NCBI RefSeq assembly: GCF_042675645.1
Contig: NZ_JBHTJH010000025.1
Span: forward strand, 62,001-126,000
Length of the DNA: 64,000 bases
Source: Sungkyunkwania multivorans
Lineage (GTDB): Bacteria > Bacteroidota > Bacteroidia > Flavobacteriales > Flavobacteriaceae
Direction of reading: 5' to 3'
The translations under genes and the position numbers were made by a program. Positions 41,238 to 50,306 of the stretch are shown here, in pieces. How positions within the stretch are numbered: position 1 is the first letter of the stretch; every line of letters begins with the position of its first letter. The notes under the pieces are model-generated. The model saw nothing but the letters and a program-made list of their open reading frames with translations, did no database searches and was not told the DNA's origin.

Positions 41238-43496
41238 CTATTGGTAATACTTGCCAAGTATATGGTCTATAGTGTCTACTACTTCTTTTGCATTCTCTGA
41301 ACTGAAACAGAGGGGAGGTTTGGTCTTTAGCACACTGTCAAAAGGACCATCGGTACTGATCAAGATGTGCCGCTTGCGGAGTTCATTCTTAATGTACTGC
41401 GCAATCTGGTGATTTTGTTTCAATGTTTTTTCGCTGATGATTTCCAAGCCCAAAAAAAGTCCACTTCCACGAACATCGCCAATACAGGGATATTTTTGCT
41501 TCAAATCCCCTAACAACTTAGTGTAGCACAGCCCAACATTCTTAGCATTCGATTGCAAGTTTTCCTCTTCTATAGTTTCTAAAACGGCCATACCTATGGC
41601 ACAAGAAACGGGATTGCCCCCAAAAGAGCTGAAGAATTCAACACCTTTGGCAAAGGAATCGGCAATTTCTTGTGTGCAAACAACAGCGCCCATCGGATGT
41701 CCATTGCCTATCGGTTTCCCAAGGATGACCATGTCTGGAATTACCTCCTGAGCTTCAAAACCCCAGAAATGATCTCCTAAGCGTCCAAATCCGGTCTGTA
41801 CTTCGTCACTGATACAAATTCCTCCATTTGCCCTGATTGCAGGATACAGTTCTTTTAAATAGCCTTTTGCCAATGGCACTTGTCCGCCACAACCTACGAT
41901 AGGCTCACTTATAAATGCGGCGACAGCCATTTCACTTTCTTGCAGCAATGCAATGGCATCTTTGGCATATAGACTTCCAGCATCTTCATTTTTGTATTTC
42001 CCCCAATAGGTGTCAGGAATGGGCGTCTTTAAAATATGACCTTTCTGACCTTGTCCCTTTGGATTGCTGAATTTATAATCGCTAACATCGATGGACGTTT
42101 GCGTGTTACCATGATATCCGTGTTCTGTTACCATAATGCCATCCCATTGCGTATGCGCCTTGGCCATCCGGATGGCGAGGTCGCTGGCGGCACTTCCCGA
42201 ATTGACGAGGAATATCTTATTTAAGCTCTTTGGGAAATAGGAAAGTAGTTTTTCGGCATATGCTGGCAAAAGATCATAGAGATAGCGAGTATTCGTATTT
42301 AGCTGAGCCATTTGCCGCTGACCCGCTTCGACCACCTTAGGATGACAATGTCCAACGTGGGGAATGTTGTTGTAGGCATCCAAAAAAGTATTTCCATATC
42401 CATCGTACATATACTGAAAGGCCGCCTTTTGCACAAAAATTGGGGATTGATAACTTATCGATAAGTTCTCCCCAAAATAGTCTTTGCGTCTTTCTATGTG
42501 CCAATCAATAGATTTCGGTGCTTTTGATTCAAAACCTGCCGCCTTTCTGAAGGTAAGTAGCGCTTTTTTTGGATTGATGCGTAACCAGCGATGCAGCATT
42601 CGCCAGGCTGGTTTTTCGCTTACAGAAATGTATTCGTTCCCAGGGTCGTCCTTTTTTGCTTGCGCAGAATTACAGACGCTGATGCATAGTCTGGCAGCGA
42701 TCAAATAGTATAGAACCTCGAGTTCGTTTTCTTCCAACGGTAATGTCTTGTGATAGCCCTTAATGATCGGAATTGCCCAAGACAAGGGGTCTTCCTTGTC
42801 ATAGCAGGCATAGGTGATCGCCACGGCCAATTCGTTGATAAGAAACGAATGCGCGATATCACCAAAATCGATGATACCAGAAACCTTCCCATCTTTGATC
42901 AGGACATTCCACTCGTTGGCGTCGTTGTGTATAATACTTTTTCTAAGTTCGTGTTGTTTTGGAACGACCTGCTGTTCGAATTGCCCAATAAAATAGTTTA
43001 CGATATTTCTGTGGTGGGCATCATCGATCGCTGGCACCATTTTTTTGACCAATGGCAAGTATTGTATATCCCATTCCCATTGCCTTGCACTTATGGTATC
43101 ATTTCTAAGTGACAGTAACCTTTTATCCAGACGGGCCAAAAATACACCCAATGACTTAAAAAGGGTTTTGGAATGATCCACATCCCCCAAAAACCGACCC
43201 TCGAGAAAACTTAGTTTTCTGTAAATACTAGGGTGGTCACCGAAGTTCTCCAAACCTATATAGCTGTCTTTTTTTACGGGAATAGGCAGTGGGGTCTCTA
43301 GATCCAGGTCCTGGACAAACAATAGCACCTCATTCTGTGCTTTGACCATTGCAAGTGTTTCCGCGCTATGCTCATAGGTCTTAAAGATGAAGTTTCCAGA
43401 GTCCGTTTCTACTTTATAATTGGCATTCGCATAGCCATCCAATTTTTTAACGGTTGTAATTGGTGACTCGAAATAGGGTTGTAGAAGCGTTTTCAC
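41238..43496 (-). CDS. APH-type kinase fused to class III aminotransferase-fold phospho-lyase
   Basis: A 752-residue fusion. Residues 1-310 are an aminoglycoside-phosphotransferase-like kinase with the catalytic loop IIHNDANEWNVLI (His190, Asp192, Asn197) and IIDFGDIAHS (Asp210). Residues 330-752 are a class III PLP enzyme with VNSGSAASDLAIRMA, ISDEVQTGFGRLG (Asp564) and the PLP lysine Lys594 in ILGKPIGNGHPMGAV. The pair matches hydroxylysine kinase plus 5-phosphohydroxylysine or ethanolamine-phosphate phospho-lyase, separate proteins in animals: the kinase phosphorylates an amino alcohol and the PLP half eliminates phosphate and ammonia. Exact substrate unknown. The extra M23 peptidase domain of longer bacterial homologues is absent. 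Confidence 0.82.
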   Translation of the reverse strand: MKTLLQPYFESPITTVKKLDGYANANYKVETDSGNFIFKTYEHSAETLAMVKAQNEVLLFVQDLDLETPLPIPVKKDSYIGLENFGDHPSIYRKLSFLEGRFLGDVDHSKTLFKSLGVFLARLDKRLLSLRNDTISARQWEWDIQYLPLVKKMVPAIDDAHHRNIVNYFIGQFEQQVVPKQHELRKSIIHNDANEWNVLIKDGKVSGIIDFGDIAHSFLINELAVAITYACYDKEDPLSWAIPIIKGYHKTLPLEENELEVLYYLIAARLCISVCNSAQAKKDDPGNEYISVSEKPAWRMLHRWLRINPKKALLTFRKAAGFESKAPKSIDWHIERRKDYFGENLSISYQSPIFVQKAAFQYMYDGYGNTFLDAYNNIPHVGHCHPKVVEAGQRQMAQLNTNTRYLYDLLPAYAEKLLSYFPKSLNKIFLVNSGSAASDLAIRMAKAHTQWDGIMVTEHGYHGNTQTSIDVSDYKFSNPKGQGQKGHILKTPIPDTYWGKYKNEDAGSLYAKDAIALLQESEMAVAAFISEPIVGCGGQVPLAKGYLKELYPAIRANGGICISDEVQTGFGRLGDHFWGFEAQEVIPDMVILGKPIGNGHPMGAVVCTQEIADSFAKGVEFFSSFGGNPVSCAIGMAVLETIEEENLQSNAKNVGLCYTKLLGDLKQKYPCIGDVRGSGLFLGLEIISEKTLKQNHQIAQYIKNELRKRHILISTDGPFDSVLKTKPPLCFSSENAKEVVDTIDHILGKYYQ

Positions 43497-43541
43497 GGTT
43501 GTTGGTTGTTGGTGTCTCTGCTATTGGTTTTCTACAGTTGT

Positions 43542-44786
43542 TTAGCGATCAAATTTTTCAGCAGTAAGTTCGGCGATCTTGACGATGACTTCGGTAGCTT
43601 TTATCATACTTTCAACGGGAACATACTCGTATCTACCATGGAAATTATGTCCACCAGCAAAAATATTAGGACACGGAAGTCCCATATAACTCAATTGAGA
43701 GCCGTCGGTGCCACCTCTAATGGCCTTTATGAGCGGTTTTATACCAAGTTCTTTCATCGCCTCTTCTGCAATAGCTACGATATGCATTACCGGTTCCACC
43801 TTTTCCCGCATATTGTAATATTGGTCTTTCAGTTCAAGTTCTATCACAGCTCTTCCATAGGCTTTGTTCATGGTCGCCGCGATCTCTTGTATCAACGCTT
43901 TCCGATCTTCAAATTTCTGACGGTCATGATCCCGAATGATATATTCTAGATGGGTCTCTTCTACCTTACCACTTATGGAATACAAGTGGAAAAATCCTTC
44001 ATAGCCCTCAGTTTCCTGTGGGATCTCATATTGTGGAAGTGCAGCGATGAATTCGTTGGCGATAAGCATGGAATTCACCATCTTTCCTTTTGCATAGCCA
44101 GGGTGAACGATCTTCCCCTTCACTTTTACCTTGGCTCCCGCAGCATTGAAATTTTCATATTCCAACTCGCCGATCTGGCTACCATCCATGGTATAGGCCC
44201 AATCGGCTCCAAATTTCTCGACATCAAACTTATGAGCACCACGTCCAATCTCTTCGTCGGGAGTAAAGCCCACACGTATTTTCCCATGTTTAATTTCAGG
44301 GTGGGCAAGCAGGTATTTCATGGCCTCCATGATCTCTGTGATACCTGCTTTATCATCTGCACCGAGTAAGGTAGTTCCGTCTGTGGTGATCAATGTCTGA
44401 CCTTTGTACAGCAACAGATCTTCAAAATAATCTGGTGAAAGCACGATATTTTCCTTCGCATCCAATACGATATCTTTTCCATCATAATTTTCGATGATCT
44501 GAGGGTTTACATTGGCGCCAGTATAATCTGGTGTGGTGTCGAAATGTGAAATAAAGCCGATCGTTGGAACTTCATGTCCAACATTGCTAGGCAAGGTGGC
44601 CATGACATAGGCATTCTTATCTATAGAAACGTCTTCCATCCCCATTCCCTCTAGTTCTTTGGCAAGTTTTTTGGCCAGGTTCCACTGTTTCTCAGAGCTG
44701 GGAGTCGTCTCACTATTGGGGTCAGATTCGGTGTCAATGGTCACATAACTTATAAAACGGGCTATGAGTTTTTGTTTATCGATCAT
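43542..44786 (-). CDS. pepT: Peptidase T (tripeptide aminopeptidase)
   Basis: A zinc-dependent cytoplasmic aminopeptidase that removes the N-terminal residue from tripeptides. The 414-residue M20B protein shows FISHFDTTPDYTG (zinc ligand His), LLGADDKAGITEIM (bridging Asp), FTPDEEIGRGAHKFD (catalytic Glu and a ligand), YTMDGSQIGELEYENFNAA, quoted in part, and IRGGTDGSQLSYMGLPCPNIFAGG with HNFHGRYEYV near the end. Length and motifs match PepT throughout. It is 45 bases upstream of the kinase/phospho-lyase gene on the same strand. Confidence 0.94.
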   Translation of the reverse strand: MIDKQKLIARFISYVTIDTESDPNSETTPSSEKQWNLAKKLAKELEGMGMEDVSIDKNAYVMATLPSNVGHEVPTIGFISHFDTTPDYTGANVNPQIIENYDGKDIVLDAKENIVLSPDYFEDLLLYKGQTLITTDGTTLLGADDKAGITEIMEAMKYLLAHPEIKHGKIRVGFTPDEEIGRGAHKFDVEKFGADWAYTMDGSQIGELEYENFNAAGAKVKVKGKIVHPGYAKGKMVNSMLIANEFIAALPQYEIPQETEGYEGFFHLYSISGKVEETHLEYIIRDHDRQKFEDRKALIQEIAATMNKAYGRAVIELELKDQYYNMREKVEPVMHIVAIAEEAMKELGIKPLIKAIRGGTDGSQLSYMGLPCPNIFAGGHNFHGRYEYVPVESMIKATEVIVKIAELTAEKFDR

Positions 44787-44878
44787 GAAGAAAATTTTAG
44801 TTCTTCAAAAATAGCGATTTAGATGAGGAACTATTCTATACTTTTCAAACTTTGAAAAAGCTATTGATCCAAAGAATT

Positions 44879-44940
44879 CCTCGAGGCGCTGCCCATAAGC
44901 TCCGCCTTCGGACCAGTCTCGAGATACCTGCCCGCCACAA
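44879..44940. repeat. GC-rich dispersed-repeat-like fragment
   Basis: A GC-rich block in an otherwise AT-rich gap, bounded by TCGAGGCGCTGCCC and GTCTCGAGATACCTGCCCGCC. The CTCGAG arms face each other. It resembles the short intergenic repeats of flavobacterial genomes but has no second full copy in this window, so the assignment is tentative. Confidence 0.35.
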
Positions 44941-44971
44941 GTAGGGTCGGTTTCAAGAAATTTTTATTACC

Positions 44972-44979
44972 TATTTTTG
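44972..44979 (+). promoter_or_regulatory. Candidate -7 element for pyrD
   Basis: TATTTTTG is a full TAnnTTTG match, 18 bases before the pyrD ATG. No TTG is found 17-23 bases upstream. Confidence 0.4.
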
Positions 44980-44997
44980 CGCAAACAATACAATTAG

Positions 44998-46038
44998 ATG
45001 TATAAGTACCTTCTTCGACCGATCCTTTTTCAATTTGATCCTGAAAAAGTACACCATTTCACATTTTCTCTCATACGATTCCTATGTAAGATCCCAGGGG
45101 TGGCTTCAATTTTTAGAGCATTCTACTCCGTAAATGACAAACGCTTGGAAAGGGAGGTGTTTGGGTTGAAGTTTAAAAACCCAGTAGGACTGGCGGCGGG
45201 ATTTGATAAAGATGCGAAACTATACAATGAATTAGCCAATTTTGGTTTTGGATTCATCGAGATCGGGACGATCACCCCCAAACCACAGGAGGGGAATCCT
45301 AAAAAGCGACTCTTTCGCTTAAAGGCCGATAGCGCTATCATCAATAGAATGGGCTTTAATAATGGAGGTGTTGAAGAGGCGGTAGGGCGCTTAAGAAAGA
45401 ATAAAGGCAAAGTGCTGGTTGGAGGTAATATTGGAAAGAATAAAGTGACGCCCAATGAGCAGGCTGTAGAAGATTATAAGATCTGTTTCAATGCGTTGTT
45501 CGACCATGTCGATTACTTTGTGGTGAATGTGAGTTCGCCCAATACGCCAGGACTTCGCGAACTTCAAGATAAGGAGCCGTTGACGAAACTACTGACTGAG
45601 CTTCAGGTTTTAAATAAGGATTTATCAGTTCGAGCGCAGTCGAGAAGACAAAAGCCAATACTCTTAAAGATAGCGCCAGATTTGACTGACGAGCAGTTAT
45701 TGGATATCATAACCATCGTAAAGGATTCAAAAATAGATGGAGTTATTGCCACCAACACGACCATTTCTCGAGAAGGTTTGAGCTCGCCATCTTCATTGAC
45801 CAGCGAACAAGGAGGACTCAGTGGAAGGCCAGTAAGAGATCGCAGTACCGAAGTCATTCGATTTTTGGCAAAACATAGTAACAAGTCCTTTCCAATAATC
45901 GGTGTCGGCGGGATACACAAGGCTGAAGATGCACTTGAAAAACTGGAGGCGGGTGCCGATCTTGTTCAGTTATATACGGGATTTATCTATGAAGGGCCGG
46001 CATTGGTAAGGGATATCAATAGAGCAGTTCTCAGATAG
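44998..46038 (+). CDS. pyrD: Quinone-dependent dihydroorotate dehydrogenase PyrD (class 2)
   Basis: Oxidises dihydroorotate to orotate in pyrimidine synthesis, passing electrons to membrane quinone. The 346-residue protein has the class 2 N-terminal helical membrane-association segment (YKYLLRPILFQFDPEKVHHF), KNPVGLAAGFDKDAKLYNELANFGFGFIE, quoted in part as NPVGLAAGFDKDAK, RMGFNNGGVE, NVSSPNTPGLRELQ (catalytic Ser region) and the phosphate-binding PIIGVGGIHKAEDALEKLEAGADLVQ, quoted in part. The length agrees with E. coli PyrD. It stands alone with its own promoter. Confidence 0.94.
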   Translation: MYKYLLRPILFQFDPEKVHHFTFSLIRFLCKIPGVASIFRAFYSVNDKRLEREVFGLKFKNPVGLAAGFDKDAKLYNELANFGFGFIEIGTITPKPQEGNPKKRLFRLKADSAIINRMGFNNGGVEEAVGRLRKNKGKVLVGGNIGKNKVTPNEQAVEDYKICFNALFDHVDYFVVNVSSPNTPGLRELQDKEPLTKLLTELQVLNKDLSVRAQSRRQKPILLKIAPDLTDEQLLDIITIVKDSKIDGVIATNTTISREGLSSPSSLTSEQGGLSGRPVRDRSTEVIRFLAKHSNKSFPIIGVGGIHKAEDALEKLEAGADLVQLYTGFIYEGPALVRDINRAVLR

Positions 46039-46099
46039 CATATCGGATGTTTTCTTATTATTCATCCACTCAATATCACAATGTGGAGAATATTAAGCG

Positions 46100-46107
46100 T
46101 ACTTTTG
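46100..46107 (+). promoter_or_regulatory. Candidate -7 element for the DEAD-box helicase gene
   Basis: TACTTTTG fits TAnnTTTG and lies 54 bases before the start codon at 46161. No clear -33 element. Confidence 0.4.
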
Positions 46108-46160
46108 CGGCTAATTGTGAGATGGCGTATGATGAAGAATGTCATTTCTAACTACATTAT

Positions 46161-47426
46161 ATGACATTTAAATCATTAGGATTATCCAATGCTCTACTGA
46201 AAGCAGTCGAGAAAAAAGGATATACAACGCCTTCACCGATTCAAGAAAAGGCGATACCACGAATTTTAGAAGGAAAAGATGTTTTGGCATCCGCCCAAAC
46301 AGGAACCGGAAAAACGGCCGGGTTTACATTACCCCTCTTACAGATCTTATCTCAAGGACAGCAACTGAGAAGGCGCCCCATACGGGCGCTGGTATTAACA
46401 CCAACCAGAGAATTGGCAGCCCAAGTATATGACAATGTAATGGATTATGGAAAGTTCTTAGACCTGCGAGCGATGGTGATGTTTGGTGGGGTCAATGCCA
46501 AACCGCAGATACGAACGCTGAAGAATGGAGTGGACATCCTCGTGGCTACTCCGGGTCGTTTATTGGATCTGTATAACCAGAAGGCCCTATCTTTGGCCAA
46601 TATCGAAATATTGGTAATGGATGAAGCAGATCGCATGCTCGATATGGGCTTTTTACGAGACATCAAACGAATTCTTGCCTTGATGCCAAAGAAAAGACAG
46701 AATTTGTTGTTTTCGGCTACCTTTTCTAAAGAGATAAAGCAATTAGCTGGAAGTATTTTGCATCAACCGGTTTCGGTAGAGGCTACTCCAGAGAATACGA
46801 CTGCCGAAAAGGTGAATCAGAGGATGTATAAAGTTGATAAGGGTGAGAAACCTAACTTGCTCATCAAATTAATATCAGAGGGAAACTGGGATCAAGTATT
46901 GGTATTTACCCGAACAAAACATGGTGCCAATCGCTTGAGTCAGAAATTGGAGAAAAGTGGTATATCCTCTGCTGCGATCCATGGAAATAAAAGCCAAGGA
47001 GCCCGTACCAAAGCCCTCAGTGGATTTAAACAAGGAGCGATTAGGGTATTGGTGGCCACGGACATTGCCGCTCGGGGATTGGACATTCCTTTGTTGCCGC
47101 ATGTGATCAATTTTGAATTGCCCAACATACCCGAAGATTACGTGCACAGAATTGGTAGGACTGGTAGGGCAGGAGCCAGCGGCGAGGCGCTTTCCTTGGT
47201 AAGTATCGATGAGCGAGATTATGTCAAAGGAATCGAAAAGCTGCTTGACGAATCATTTAAGTTGGAAGTATTTGAGGGATTTGAGCCTAGCGACCGGCCA
47301 GAAAGCGATGGTAGGCCAGCTACAAACTCGCAATCTAGAAGGTCACGACCAAAAAATCGCAACAGAAATTACCGAGGCGAGCGCGGAAGAAACAATTCCA
47401 ATCGTGGCGGCAGCAAGAAGTCTTGA
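46161..47426 (+). CDS. DEAD-box ATP-dependent RNA helicase (RhlE type)
   Basis: A 421-residue RNA helicase with all core motifs: FKSLGLSNALLKAVEKKGYTTPSPIQ as the Q-motif region, given here in part, AQTGTGKT (Walker A), PTRELAAQV, GGVNAKPQ, TPGRLLDL, VMDEADRMLDMGF (DEAD), FSATFS, VFTRTKHGANRL and HRIGRTGRAG. The C-terminal tail after about residue 375 is basic and rich in Arg, Asn and Gly (SRRSRPKNRNRNYRGERGR), typical of RhlE-type helicases that act in ribosome assembly and RNA decay. It converges on the Rieske-P450 gene with 44 bases between. Confidence 0.93.
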   Translation: MTFKSLGLSNALLKAVEKKGYTTPSPIQEKAIPRILEGKDVLASAQTGTGKTAGFTLPLLQILSQGQQLRRRPIRALVLTPTRELAAQVYDNVMDYGKFLDLRAMVMFGGVNAKPQIRTLKNGVDILVATPGRLLDLYNQKALSLANIEILVMDEADRMLDMGFLRDIKRILALMPKKRQNLLFSATFSKEIKQLAGSILHQPVSVEATPENTTAEKVNQRMYKVDKGEKPNLLIKLISEGNWDQVLVFTRTKHGANRLSQKLEKSGISSAAIHGNKSQGARTKALSGFKQGAIRVLVATDIAARGLDIPLLPHVINFELPNIPEDYVHRIGRTGRAGASGEALSLVSIDERDYVKGIEKLLDESFKLEVFEGFEPSDRPESDGRPATNSQSRRSRPKNRNRNYRGERGRNNSNRGGSKKS

Positions 47427-47470
47427 TCCAATTTTTTTAAAAAGACTTCCTATTTCTATTTGGATCGATA

Positions 47471-49243
47471 TTAGGACAAGATACTTGAACGCGTATCTTG
47501 ATAGCTGTGTTCTTTCAGATTGATATACAGATTTCCAGGATACATGGAGAAGGCGAAAACCTCTCTTACCTCTTCTGGTTTTACAGCGAGCGCTACATCA
47601 AAATTTTTACAGATCATAGACAGAGCCATGATCATTTCGTGCATGGCCAAATTCTTACCTGGGCAGAAACGAGGTCCTGCTCCAAAAACCTTTATGATAT
47701 CTGGGCTATGTGGCCCTGAGAACGGACACCCTTCTTTTAACCAGCGTTCAGGGACAAAAGACTCTCCATGAGCAAAGTATTTCTCATCGGTTTGTGACAC
47801 TTGGATCTGGAAGATGATCGAAGTGTCTTTCTCAATATGGATACCATTGATCTCGATATCTTCATTAGCTTGATGAAACATGTTGGGGGCCACGGGTTTT
47901 AGACGTAAAGCTTCCATCGCAACCGCCTCGGTATATTTTAGCTTGCCAAGGGTCTCATTGTTTGGAGGGAATAAGCCGTCACCGTAGATCTCAAAAGCCT
48001 CTTCGCGTATCTTTTTTACCATTTCTGGCTGTTGCCCTAAATAATACAATGCCCAAGAGACCGAATTGGAAGTGGTGTCCTCTCCAGCCATCAAAAGCGA
48101 AAAAACATTGCTATACACCGCATGGTCCGAGAAGTTTTTATCCTTTTCTTGTTCTACGAGTAGGGCTTCCAAGAAATTCGTTGGATTTTCCTTCAATTCA
48201 GGATTATTTTCTAAACGCCCTTTAGCCTCATTGATAAAGTGGTTCACGGTTGCTTCTATCTCAGCAACCGCATGATCCAATTCTTTGTCTTTTTTTAGTT
48301 TCAAGTAGCGCCAAAGCGGAATTGGAGCCGTGATACGTTCGTTGATCATCGGAAAGACCTTCTCCAAATGTTCTTGGATCACATCTCCGTCATGGTCGAT
48401 GGTATTCATCGGATATCCAAAGGCGATCACAGTGGTGATGTCAACGGTATAGCGCATCATTTCTTGTTGGATATCAATAGGGTCACCGGTTGCTTCAAGC
48501 CTTTTTAGTTTGTTCAAAAAGCGCTCTGTTGTTTGCGAGATAATGGGAAAGAAACCTTTCACATTCTTCATGTTCAATGCTTCGGAGGTGAGTTTCCTGT
48601 GTTTTTTCCAAGTTTCCCCTTCCGCATTAAAGACTCCTTTCACTCCGATCTCTTCGATAATGTCGGTCATCTTTGATAACCTTCTAAATTTCTCTGGACG
48701 TGCCTTTAAAACTTTTTTATTAAAATCCGGGTTTGTAGAGACCAAAAAAGGTTTTCCAACGAAGTGAACCCGAAAGATATTCCCAACCTCTTCCGACCAT
48801 TTTTCAATCGCACGATGCTTATTTTCTACGTTGAATTGATGAAGGTGACCTACAATAAAATCTCCTTTTGGTGTGGGGAGATCCTTTAGGGTCTTGGTTT
48901 TGTTTGTTATGGTTTCTGGCGTTTCTTCGAAAAGAGATGCGTCGATAAAAATATTACCATCTTCAATTTTTATTGGATAGCTCTTCAGGCAGGCTCTTTT
49001 TCTGGTATGCTTGCCATCTTGGCAAGAAAATTTCCAATGATGCATAGGGCAAACGATATGTCCTTTCTCAATGTGACCTTCAATAAGCGGTGTACCTTCA
49101 TGCGGACAATTTCCCTGAAAGGCCTTGATCGAATTTTCATGTTCAAGAAGGAGAATGCGTTGCTCGTTTAGAATAACTTCGTGAAGTTGGTCTGTTTGAA
49201 TATCAGAACGTTTGGCAATTTGGATCGGTTTCATGGATAGCAT
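47471..49243 (-). CDS. Rieske [2Fe-2S] domain fused to cytochrome P450
   Basis: A 590-residue single chain. Residues 5-105 form a Rieske ferredoxin-like domain with a complete cluster-binding set: NCPHEG (Cys46, His48) and VCPMHHW (Cys65, His68), spacing C-x-H-x16-C-x2-H. A short linker (about 106-120) leads to a P450 domain with the oxygen-activation helix LMAGEDTTSNSV, the ExxR motif EALRLKP and the heme loop FGAGPRFCPGKNLA (heme ligand Cys527). No reductase domain and no ferredoxin or ferredoxin reductase neighbour is present. The Rieske half may deliver electrons to the heme. The substrate is unknown. It has no signal peptide. ATG codons at 49243 and 49234 are both possible. Confidence 0.88.
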   Translation of the reverse strand: MLSMKPIQIAKRSDIQTDQLHEVILNEQRILLLEHENSIKAFQGNCPHEGTPLIEGHIEKGHIVCPMHHWKFSCQDGKHTRKRACLKSYPIKIEDGNIFIDASLFEETPETITNKTKTLKDLPTPKGDFIVGHLHQFNVENKHRAIEKWSEEVGNIFRVHFVGKPFLVSTNPDFNKKVLKARPEKFRRLSKMTDIIEEIGVKGVFNAEGETWKKHRKLTSEALNMKNVKGFFPIISQTTERFLNKLKRLEATGDPIDIQQEMMRYTVDITTVIAFGYPMNTIDHDGDVIQEHLEKVFPMINERITAPIPLWRYLKLKKDKELDHAVAEIEATVNHFINEAKGRLENNPELKENPTNFLEALLVEQEKDKNFSDHAVYSNVFSLLMAGEDTTSNSVSWALYYLGQQPEMVKKIREEAFEIYGDGLFPPNNETLGKLKYTEAVAMEALRLKPVAPNMFHQANEDIEINGIHIEKDTSIIFQIQVSQTDEKYFAHGESFVPERWLKEGCPFSGPHSPDIIKVFGAGPRFCPGKNLAMHEMIMALSMICKNFDVALAVKPEEVREVFAFSMYPGNLYINLKEHSYQDTRSSILS

Positions 49244-49269
49244 AAGTTGGTTACCTTCAAAATTAACGA

Positions 49270-49302
49270 AAAAAGAAAGACCCTACACAAGAGCGTAGGG
49301 TC
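49270..49302 (-). terminator. Intrinsic terminator after the T9SS cargo gene
   Basis: On the minus strand GACCCTAC and GTAGGGTC form an 8-base stem with an 8-base loop, followed by a T-rich run (TTTCTTTTTT). It ends the transcript of the gene at 49329-50261 and lies just upstream of the Rieske-P450 start, isolating that gene. Confidence 0.75.
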
Positions 49303-49328
49303 GAAATGGGAATCTTTGGAAAAGCCAT

Positions 49329-50261
49329 TTAGTTTTCAATAATGATCTTTCTAGTGCTTGTATTTCCTTCGATGGAAATAATACGGATCAAATAGATTCC
49401 AGCGTCTAGCGCACTATAGTCAAATTCGAGTTCGCGTTGATTGTTAACATTTTCTACTCGCACCTTTTTTCCCAATAGGTCATAGACCTGAACTTCGGTA
49501 ATTGGATCTGCACGAAGCGAGGCGACCTTAAAAATACCGTTGCTAGGATTGGGATATACCGTAAATGCATCGCGATCAAATTCATCAGTGCTTAGGATCG
49601 CATCTAGTGTAATGGTCAAAGTGCCCACCTTTTCGTTGGAGAAAGGGGCTATATTTTGCCTGCTAAAGATCACTTCTTGGGGGCTGCTGGCAGGATTGCT
49701 ACCAGAATAGGTGTCTCCTTCTTCAGTACCAGCATCATACGGATATAGATCGAGCGTTATCGATGGTATCCAGTCGCCGTTGGTGTCCAAAAGTGAGATA
49801 CTATTCACCGCGATCATCCAGTCTGGACTTGGCGCGATCATAGCGGCTAAAGATAACAACGGATAATTACCACTCACTTCAACCCCAGATAGTGCAGCGG
49901 TACTAATAGCTGCAAAGGGAGAAAATGAGGCCTGTAACCATCGATCGGCTGTTCCATCGATATTGATGGCGTCCTCTACTTCATTAAAAAAATTACCATT
50001 GCTACCCAATTCTGCCACATCCTCTATCCCAGGACTGGCCAATTGGCCAGGGACAACGAATGTAACACTGTTGTTGTGGGTGGCTCCAACGAGATCGCTC
50101 CAATGTGCATTGGATGGAAAACCGGCAAAAGGATGCGTGGTATTGCTCCATGTGCTCGTAAAGCTAATGTCATAACGTGCGATGGATTGAGCATGTACAT
50201 TCCAAAGAGCGCTCGAAATGAGTAAGATGGTTGTAAATAAAAGCGTAATTTTCTTGATCAT
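49329..50261 (-). CDS. Secreted Spondin_N-domain protein with type IX sorting domain
   Basis: A 310-residue secreted protein. The signal peptide (MIKKITLLFTTILLISSALWNVHA) is followed by a Spondin_N-like domain with ARYDISFTSTWSNTTHPFAGFP, given in part as YDISFTSTWS and HPFAGFP, HWSDLVGATHN, and a DWMIAVNSISLLDTNGDW segment characteristic of spondin N-termini. The C-terminal 80 residues are a type A T9SS sorting domain (FTVYPNPSNGIFKVA, QVYDLLGKKV, LDAGIYLIRI, ending TRKIIIEN), so it should cross the outer membrane through the type IX system and be anchored or released. The binding target is unknown. A terminator follows. Confidence 0.85.
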   Translation of the reverse strand: MIKKITLLFTTILLISSALWNVHAQSIARYDISFTSTWSNTTHPFAGFPSNAHWSDLVGATHNNSVTFVVPGQLASPGIEDVAELGSNGNFFNEVEDAINIDGTADRWLQASFSPFAAISTAALSGVEVSGNYPLLSLAAMIAPSPDWMIAVNSISLLDTNGDWIPSITLDLYPYDAGTEEGDTYSGSNPASSPQEVIFSRQNIAPFSNEKVGTLTITLDAILSTDEFDRDAFTVYPNPSNGIFKVASLRADPITEVQVYDLLGKKVRVENVNNQRELEFDYSALDAGIYLIRIISIEGNTSTRKIIIEN

Positions 50262-50306
50262 CGGTTGATAAGTTTATGTTACTTTTAAGGGATTTTTGCC
50301 AAATTC

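Noticed and set aside
44842..44858. Near-palindrome TTTTCAAA...TTTGAAAA upstream of pyrD
   Set aside because: Eight AT-rich bases in an AT-rich gap. No T-run follows and it is too likely by chance.
47471..50261. Biosynthetic gene cluster around the P450
   Set aside because: The neighbours are an RNA helicase, a terminator and a secreted protein. No synthase, carrier or tailoring genes are adjacent.
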